From the NCBI GenBank assembly GCA_023954855.1, contig JAGSGY010000056.1, positions 1 to 37,714 of the forward strand: DNA of 37,714 nt, given 5' to 3'. The stretch is from Pseudomonadota bacterium (GTDB lineage: Bacteria; Myxococcota_A; UBA796; GCA-2862545). Positions 33,065 through 37,714 of this stretch are shown one piece after another. A program made the translations under genes and the position numbers. The notes beneath the pieces are model-generated. The model searched no databases and was not told the origin of the DNA. It saw nothing but the letters and a program-made list of their open reading frames with translations. Each line of letters begins with the position of its first letter. Position 1 is the stretch's first letter.

Positions 33065-33457
33065 ATGCGCACCCTTCCGTTCCTGCTGCTCGCCGCTTGC
33101 GGCCCAACGGTTCTCGAGCCGACCACGCCTGCGGTGCATGCGCTGATCCTCGAGCCCGTCTGCGCAACGAGCGGGTGCCACCTGCGCCCCGAACCCCAAC
33201 AGGGCCTCGACTACTACGACGAGGAGTCGACGCTCGCGACGATGGTCGATGTCGAGCCCACCGTGGGGGGAGCAGCCGACGTGTACGACGCCATCGTCGT
33301 CCCCGGTGACCCCGATGGGAGCTTTCTGATCGCAAAGGTCCTCGTTCCCGGTGTCGAGCAGGGTGTGGCCATGCCGCCGAGCGGCGAACAACTGACCGCT
33401 GAGGCCGTCGAGGTCCTGCGCGAATGGATCTTGGCGCTGCCCGAGGAGCTCGAATGA
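33065..33457 (+). CDS. Small cytochrome-c-like lipoprotein with CX4CH motif
   Basis: 130 residues. Lipobox LLLAAC (Cys12). Residues ~32-39 read VCATSGCH, a Cys-X4-Cys-His motif; CX4CH heme attachment is known in some deltaproteobacterial cytochromes. Near the C-terminus AMPPSGEQLTAEAVEVLREWI resembles the MPP-G-L..W[IV] end of cytochrome-c-like domains, offering Met as sixth ligand. It may carry one heme and pass electrons to the pentaheme neighbour. ATG 33065 is preferred to GTG 33062 because it starts the signal and fits the -10. Ends in an ATGA overlap with the next gene. Confidence 0.68.
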   Translation: MRTLPFLLLAACGPTVLEPTTPAVHALILEPVCATSGCHLRPEPQQGLDYYDEESTLATMVDVEPTVGGAADVYDAIVVPGDPDGSFLIAKVLVPGVEQGVAMPPSGEQLTAEAVEVLREWILALPEELE

Positions 33458-34806
33458 TGCTGCTTCTCTGGACCCTGCTCGCCTGCCAGACCGAGGGCCC
33501 CCAAGTCACCGAGCCGCGCACCACCGGCGAGCTCGTGTTTCGCGACCCCGAGACCTGTCGCGACTGCCATCCCGACCATGTCGCCGACTGGGAAGGGTCC
33601 ATGCACGCCTACGCCATGACGGACCCCGTGTTTCACGCACTGGCCGATGTGCAGGCCATGGACTTCACCGGAAAGGGCGGGCAGTTCTGCACCCAGTGCC
33701 ACAGTGTGCCCGGCTTTCTCTCTGGCGAGACCCCCGTGGCGTTCTCGGAAGAGCTCCAACGCTGGGATCAGCGCACCGAAGGCCTCTCAGCAGTCGCTCA
33801 GAAGGGCGTGTCCTGCGACGTGTGCCACTCGATCACCGAGATTCTCGAGCAACGCAACGCACGCATCGCACTCACGCCCGACGGCACGGTTCGCGGCCCC
33901 ATCGCCGACCCGGTCGAGACCGAGGCGCACGCCTCGACGCATAGTCCCCTGCACACCACCGGTGAGTTCTGCATTGGGTGCCACAATGTCGGCATCCCCT
34001 TCGCCGAGAGCCCGCTGCTCGTCGAGAAGACCGGGGTCGAGTGGCTCGAGTACAAGGCGCTCGGTGGTGACAAGGAATGCCAGGACTGCCACATGCCGGC
34101 CCGTCTGGGTCAGGCGGCGGTGGATGGGCCCGAGCGGACGATCCACGCGCACACCTTCGTCGGAGTCGACACCTCACTCGTCGACGGATTTCCAGACATG
34201 GAGCGGCAAGAAGCACTGGTCGACGCGATGCTCCAGTCCGCGGTCTTGATGCAGGTCACGGCCGACGCGACGAGCACCACCGTTCAACTGACCAACCAGG
34301 CCGGACACAGCGTCCCCAGCGGAAGCACCGCCGAGCGTCGCATGTGGGTCGACGTGCGTCTGGTTCGCGACCGGGACCAGGCCTTGATCTACAGCAGCGG
34401 CCAGCTCGACAAAGACGGCGTGCTTCGAGACGGAACCCCGGACGCCGCCGCAGACTTCTGCACTGGTGGCGCCACCACACTCGACCCCCTCGGCGACCCG
34501 GACCTGTGGTGGTTCGGCGCCCACATCATCGGCATGTGCGATGAGTACACGCTGTTCGCGCACCTGGCGAATGACGACCCAGAAGAGCACCTGCTTCGCC
34601 CGCTCGCCACCGAGAGCCGGACCTACACCTTCCCGTCCCTCGACGCCGAGGCCCACACGCTGACGGTGAAGCTGCAGTTCCGGGCGTTCTTGCCGCAGAC
34701 CGTCCGCGCGGTGCAGGCGCATCCACAGCTGAGCCTTCCCGAGGGTCTGCTCGACAAGGTGAAGGTGCGCACCATGGCCGAGTCCACCACCGCGATCACC
34801 CCGTGA
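33454..34806 (+). CDS. Pentaheme c-type cytochrome lipoprotein (cytochrome c554-like)
   Basis: 450 residues. Lipobox LLAC (Cys11). Five CxxCH sites: CRDCH (35-39), CTQCH (79-83), CDVCH (121-125), CIGCH (173-177), CQDCH (209-213). The spacing and phrases CHPDHVADWEGSMHAYAM and GVSCDVCHS are typical of the cytochrome c554/c' and related multiheme group. The second half (~235-450) is a heme-free beta-rich domain (TTVQLTNQAGHSVPSGSTAERRMWVDV), often present in this group. Likely an extracellular or outer-membrane electron carrier or reductase. AGGAG lies before ATG 33454; coupled to both neighbours (ATGA, GTGA). Confidence 0.88.
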   Translation: MMLLLWTLLACQTEGPQVTEPRTTGELVFRDPETCRDCHPDHVADWEGSMHAYAMTDPVFHALADVQAMDFTGKGGQFCTQCHSVPGFLSGETPVAFSEELQRWDQRTEGLSAVAQKGVSCDVCHSITEILEQRNARIALTPDGTVRGPIADPVETEAHASTHSPLHTTGEFCIGCHNVGIPFAESPLLVEKTGVEWLEYKALGGDKECQDCHMPARLGQAAVDGPERTIHAHTFVGVDTSLVDGFPDMERQEALVDAMLQSAVLMQVTADATSTTVQLTNQAGHSVPSGSTAERRMWVDVRLVRDRDQALIYSSGQLDKDGVLRDGTPDAAADFCTGGATTLDPLGDPDLWWFGAHIIGMCDEYTLFAHLANDDPEEHLLRPLATESRTYTFPSLDAEAHTLTVKLQFRAFLPQTVRAVQAHPQLSLPEGLLDKVKVRTMAESTTAITP

Positions 34807-36575
34807 GAACCCTGGCCTTCGCCCTATTGCTCGGCTGCCAAGGTGCCGACGATGACGGCGACAGCGCCACGCCAGAGCAGCTCGACTTCTTCGTGCCCGC
34901 CACCGAGGGAAGTGGCCTCGAAAGCATCACCCATCTGTCGCGAAACGCACTCGACGGCACCGCCATCGCGAGCGGCGATCTGGACCAGGACGGCTTCATG
35001 GACCTGGTCTTCGCGCCAGGCCTTCGCTCGATCGAGGTCGCCTGGGGATCCGCAGCCGGCTTCACGCGCGACGCCAAGGGCCTGCCCGCGCACGCCGCAA
35101 GTGCCTTGAGTCTGGTCGATCTCGATGGGGACGGCCTGCTCGAGCTGGTCACCGCCGAGACGACACTGCGCGTGTTCACCTTCGACGGCGGCTTCACCGA
35201 GCGCACGGACCTTGCCCTCGACGGACTCGATGTCACCGACGCCGTCGACATCCTGCCTCTCGACATCGACCTCGACGGAAGGCTTGACCTGCACATCGGC
35301 CGATGGGGTCCGGCCAACCTGTTGCTCGTGCAGAGCCCTTCGGGAAGCTTCGCCGCGTCATCACTCATCGACAGCCCGGTCGAAGAGAGCTGGACCGCCA
35401 CCTGGGCCGACCTGACGGGTGATGGCTCCCACGAGCTCTTCGTCGCCACCGACACCCGGGCCATCGACTACGGGATCGACCCGCCCCAACCCGACGGCCC
35501 CCTTCACGACCGGCTCTGGGTTCACAACGACGGCTCCTGGACCGATCAGGCCGCCGCCCTCGGACTCGACACCCCCCGCTCATCCATGGGGGGCTTGCCC
35601 ATCGACCTCGATCGCGACGGCACCCTCGACCTCTGGGTCCCGAACCTCGGCCGCTCCCACGCCATGCGCTTTGACGGACAAGCCTTCACCCACGGCGAAG
35701 ACGCGCTCGGCCTCGCGACGGCGGTGCGCACCGACGAGCAAGCCTGCAACGAAGGCGGAGACCTGCGGTCTTGCCTGCTCGTGTCGTGGGCGAGCCACTA
35801 CGACGACGTCGACGGCGACGGCATCGACGACCTGCTCGTGTTGAACGGTGGCCTGGAAGAAGACTGGCGTGGCCCCCAGCCGCCGACCCTGTTCTTTGGC
35901 GATGGCGAGTCGTACTCTGCCGCGTCCCTGACACCGACAGCCCCGGCGCGAAGCCTCGTCCCCGCAGACATCGACGGCGACGGTGCCCTCGACCTGGTCA
36001 TTGGAACCCACAACGCGGACGTCGAAGTCTGGCGCAACCCGACCCCCCTGGAATCGCTCCGCGCCCAACTCGTCAGCCACACGTCCGCGCCGCAAGGACG
36101 AGGTGCTGTCCTCACGCTGACCTGGCCCGATCGCCAGCGTGAACTTCCGATCGGTGCGGGTGGCGTGGCGATGACCAGCCTCGATCCAAGCATTGTCCTG
36201 CAGGGCGCCGTGCCGAGCACCGCCGAGGTTCGCTGGCCGACGGGTCTGGTGCAGACCGTCCAGCCCAGTCGAGACATGCAGATTGAAGAGCCCCCTCTCG
36301 TGAGCGTCTCAGCGAACGCGATCCTCGCAGATGGCGCAACGAAGGTGATCGTAGAGGTCGAGCCGCACGATGCCACCGGCGCGCTGGGCACCGGGCAGAC
36401 GGTCCAGATCGACGCCGACCTCGGCACATGGACCGCGCCCGTTCAGGACCTGGGCGACGGTCGTTATCGCCGCACGCTGACGAGTCCCAGCTCGCCGGGA
36501 GAGACCCGCATCCGCGTCTCTTGGAACGACTTTGAAGTGCGCGTGCAGCCCCGGGTCGAGTTCACGTCACCGTAA
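34803..36575 (+). CDS. FG-GAP/VCBS repeat lipoprotein with UnbV-type and Ig-like domains (CRTAC1-like)
   Basis: 590 residues. Lipobox LLLGC (Cys12). Seven calcium-binding FG-GAP loops are visible (for example DLDQDGFMDLVF, DLDGDGLLELV, DIDLDGRLDLH, DLTGDGSHELFV, DLDRDGTLDLWV, DVDGDGIDDLLV, DIDGDGALDLVI), giving an integrin-like beta-propeller. Residues ~430-500 contain GRGAVLTLTW and EVRWPTGLVQTV, the ASPIC/UnbV pattern. The last ~90 residues look like an invasin-type Ig domain. GTG 34803 overlaps the cytochrome stop (GTGA) and lacks its own Shine-Dalgarno, so it is translated only with the cytochrome. Probably a surface partner or binding module of the heme proteins. Confidence 0.85.
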   Translation: MRTLAFALLLGCQGADDDGDSATPEQLDFFVPATEGSGLESITHLSRNALDGTAIASGDLDQDGFMDLVFAPGLRSIEVAWGSAAGFTRDAKGLPAHAASALSLVDLDGDGLLELVTAETTLRVFTFDGGFTERTDLALDGLDVTDAVDILPLDIDLDGRLDLHIGRWGPANLLLVQSPSGSFAASSLIDSPVEESWTATWADLTGDGSHELFVATDTRAIDYGIDPPQPDGPLHDRLWVHNDGSWTDQAAALGLDTPRSSMGGLPIDLDRDGTLDLWVPNLGRSHAMRFDGQAFTHGEDALGLATAVRTDEQACNEGGDLRSCLLVSWASHYDDVDGDGIDDLLVLNGGLEEDWRGPQPPTLFFGDGESYSAASLTPTAPARSLVPADIDGDGALDLVIGTHNADVEVWRNPTPLESLRAQLVSHTSAPQGRGAVLTLTWPDRQRELPIGAGGVAMTSLDPSIVLQGAVPSTAEVRWPTGLVQTVQPSRDMQIEEPPLVSVSANAILADGATKVIVEVEPHDATGALGTGQTVQIDADLGTWTAPVQDLGDGRYRRTLTSPSSPGETRIRVSWNDFEVRVQPRVEFTSP

Positions 36576-36599
36576 GGGAACGAACGGTCAATGGCCTGG

Positions 36600-36605
36600 T
36601 AGAAT
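36600..36605 (+). promoter_or_regulatory. -10 element of the parvulin-like lipoprotein gene
   Basis: TAGAAT, 5 nt before ATG 36611, no Shine-Dalgarno and no clear -35. Suggests a leaderless transcript, independent of the operon ending at 36575. Confidence 0.45.
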
Positions 36606-36610
36606 CGGGC

Positions 36611-37714
36611 ATGCGCTACGCCACCGTCCTGCTCATCGCACTCCTCGGGTGCGGCACTCCTGAAAACCCCGCGGCATCGACTGCACCGACCGAAGCGGTC
36701 GAGGTCGAGGCACGCATCGCGTCCGAGATGTTGCTGCTGAACTGGGGGGACCTGAAGTACGTCGGCGACCGGGACGACGCGCCGGGTCGTACACACGAAG
36801 AAGCGCTCGCACTGGCCGAGAAGCTACGGGCCGAGGCTATCGCCAATCCGGACACCTGGTCCGAGATGATCCAGACCCACTCTGACGCACCCCTGCGAAG
36901 CACCGGCGGACGCGTCGAGTCGTGGCCGGCGGCGCAAGTGCCCCGGGACTTCCACGCCATCACCGAGGTCGAGGTCGGCGGATTCACCGAGGTTCTCGAC
37001 GCCCACGTCGGCGTCGTCATCCTGCGTCGGGTCGAGCCCTTCGGAGCCACAACTCTCTCCGCGCGCCGCTTGCTTGTGGCCCACAAGGACTCACGCCGGC
37101 TGCCCGCTGGCGTCACGCGCACCCAACTCGAGGCAAAGGCACGGGCGGATGAATTGCAGGCGAAGGCCGCAGCGGACCCCGATCAGTTCGAGGCGATGGT
37201 CGTCGCCGAGACGGATGGCTGGGACAGGGAACAGAGCGGCTTCATGGGCACGTGGACCGTCGAGACGCAGCGCTACTCCCTGCTCACCGAGCTGACCATT
37301 GAGACGACGCCCATTGGAGCGATCGCTGCGCCGATTCGCACCGAGTTCGGCTACGAGATCTACCAGCGCCTGGAGCCGAAGCCGGGGGCGCTGCAGCTCT
37401 CCGGCAGTCACATCCTGATCAGCCACAGCGCCGCCGCCTCCTCACGCAGTGACCGCACCCGCGCAGAAGCGCGGACCCTCGCTACCGAGATTGCGACAAA
37501 GGCCCAAGACAACGTGCGCGACTTCGGCACGCTGGCGACCGAGCACTCGGACGACGGAAGCGCGGAGCGCGGCGGTGACCTCGGAGCCTGGCACGTTGGC
37601 AAGCTGCCCGCGGAGATCGAGAAGGCGTTCACATCGATGCACTTCGACGAAGTTGGCGGCCCGGTGGAGACCAAGTACGGCTTCCACGTGCTTCATCGCC
37701 GCCCGTCTCCCGCA
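36611..37714 (+). CDS. Multi-domain parvulin-type peptidyl-prolyl isomerase lipoprotein (3' partial)
   Basis: Open to the window edge: 368 codons, no stop. Lipobox LLGC (Cys14). Three consecutive parvulin-like (rotamase) units follow. Unit 1 (~60-155) has WSEMIQTHSDAP...TGGRVESWP. Unit 2 (~165-265) has ARRLLVAHKDS, FEAMVVAETDGWD and GFMGTW. Unit 3 (~270-368) is the most typical: GSHILISHS, FGTLATEHSDDGSAERGGDLGAW, then VETKYGFHVLHR. Units 1 and 2 have drifted from the family pattern, so perhaps only unit 3 is active. Comparable proteins (SurA, PrsA) help fold exported proteins. An envelope chaperone role fits the lipoprotein-rich surroundings but is inference. Confidence 0.82.
   Translation, partial: MRYATVLLIALLGCGTPENPAASTAPTEAVEVEARIASEMLLLNWGDLKYVGDRDDAPGRTHEEALALAEKLRAEAIANPDTWSEMIQTHSDAPLRSTGGRVESWPAAQVPRDFHAITEVEVGGFTEVLDAHVGVVILRRVEPFGATTLSARRLLVAHKDSRRLPAGVTRTQLEAKARADELQAKAAADPDQFEAMVVAETDGWDREQSGFMGTWTVETQRYSLLTELTIETTPIGAIAAPIRTEFGYEIYQRLEPKPGALQLSGSHILISHSAAASSRSDRTRAEARTLATEIATKAQDNVRDFGTLATEHSDDGSAERGGDLGAWHVGKLPAEIEKAFTSMHFDEVGGPVETKYGFHVLHRRPSPA

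Noticed and set aside
1-37714. Mobile element, prophage or defence island
   Set aside because: No transposase, integrase, tRNA junction, flanking direct repeats or known defence genes seen; composition appears uniform by eye.

Overview
This is a 37.7 kb, GC-rich, gene-dense chromosomal window, very probably from a member of the Myxococcota (inference). The grounds are a large secreted calcium-repeat protein ending in a MYXO-CTERM-like tail (Cys-rich motif, hydrophobic helix, RRRR), a Ser/Thr kinase fused to a WD40 array, eight predicted lipoproteins among about 31 genes, and a GAACN4GTTC-type LexA dyad. No gene-free stretch exceeds 300 bases. I see no tRNA, rRNA, CRISPR array, insertion sequence or phage gene; it reads as ordinary chromosome with several distinctive small systems.

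Layout. Positions 2-4555: 3' part of a giant TSP3/MopE-type metal-binding surface protein, then a strong hairpin terminator. 4619-6829: an SOS cassette, imuA-imuB, behind a promoter whose -10 lies inside a perfect LexA-like palindrome; no dnaE2 follows. 6841-20134 is one long minus-strand run. In transcription order it holds an exported lipoprotein; pntA-pntB followed by three coupled genes (membrane protein, SRPBCC-like protein, endonuclease/exonuclease/phosphatase-fold lipoprotein); the kinase-WD40 protein; an MBOAT acyltransferase overlapping a two-enzyme SGNH plus alpha/beta-hydrolase fusion; an acidic hypothetical protein; and a small exported protein. 20202-23235: a YgiQ-type radical SAM enzyme divergent from a tRNA_bind OB-fold protein and an exported hypothetical.

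23195-26348 is a Cpx-like envelope-stress module: two Spy/CpxP-like periplasmic proteins, an OmpR-family regulator and a CpxA/EnvZ-type sensor kinase. Both Spy-like genes carry a GTGAA-N5-GTWAA box (minus-strand CTTWACA..TTCACAC) exactly 84 nt before the start codon. 26352-28225 holds a sulfotransferase-like gene coupled to an FAD amine oxidase-type gene. 28404-30532 has a hemerythrin-like protein, a lipoprotein and a ZIP-like metal transporter with a His-rich loop. 30588-32309 is a hybrid histidine kinase.

32399-36575 encodes four consecutive envelope lipoproteins: a Tat-exported intradiol dioxygenase-like protein, a small CX4CH cytochrome-like protein, a pentaheme cytochrome and a seven-repeat FG-GAP/UnbV protein. 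The last three are translationally coupled and look like a surface redox complex of unknown substrate. The window ends inside a lipoprotein with at least three parvulin-like domains. Several genes have a TANNNT -10 element only 5-7 nt before the start codon, suggesting leaderless transcripts.
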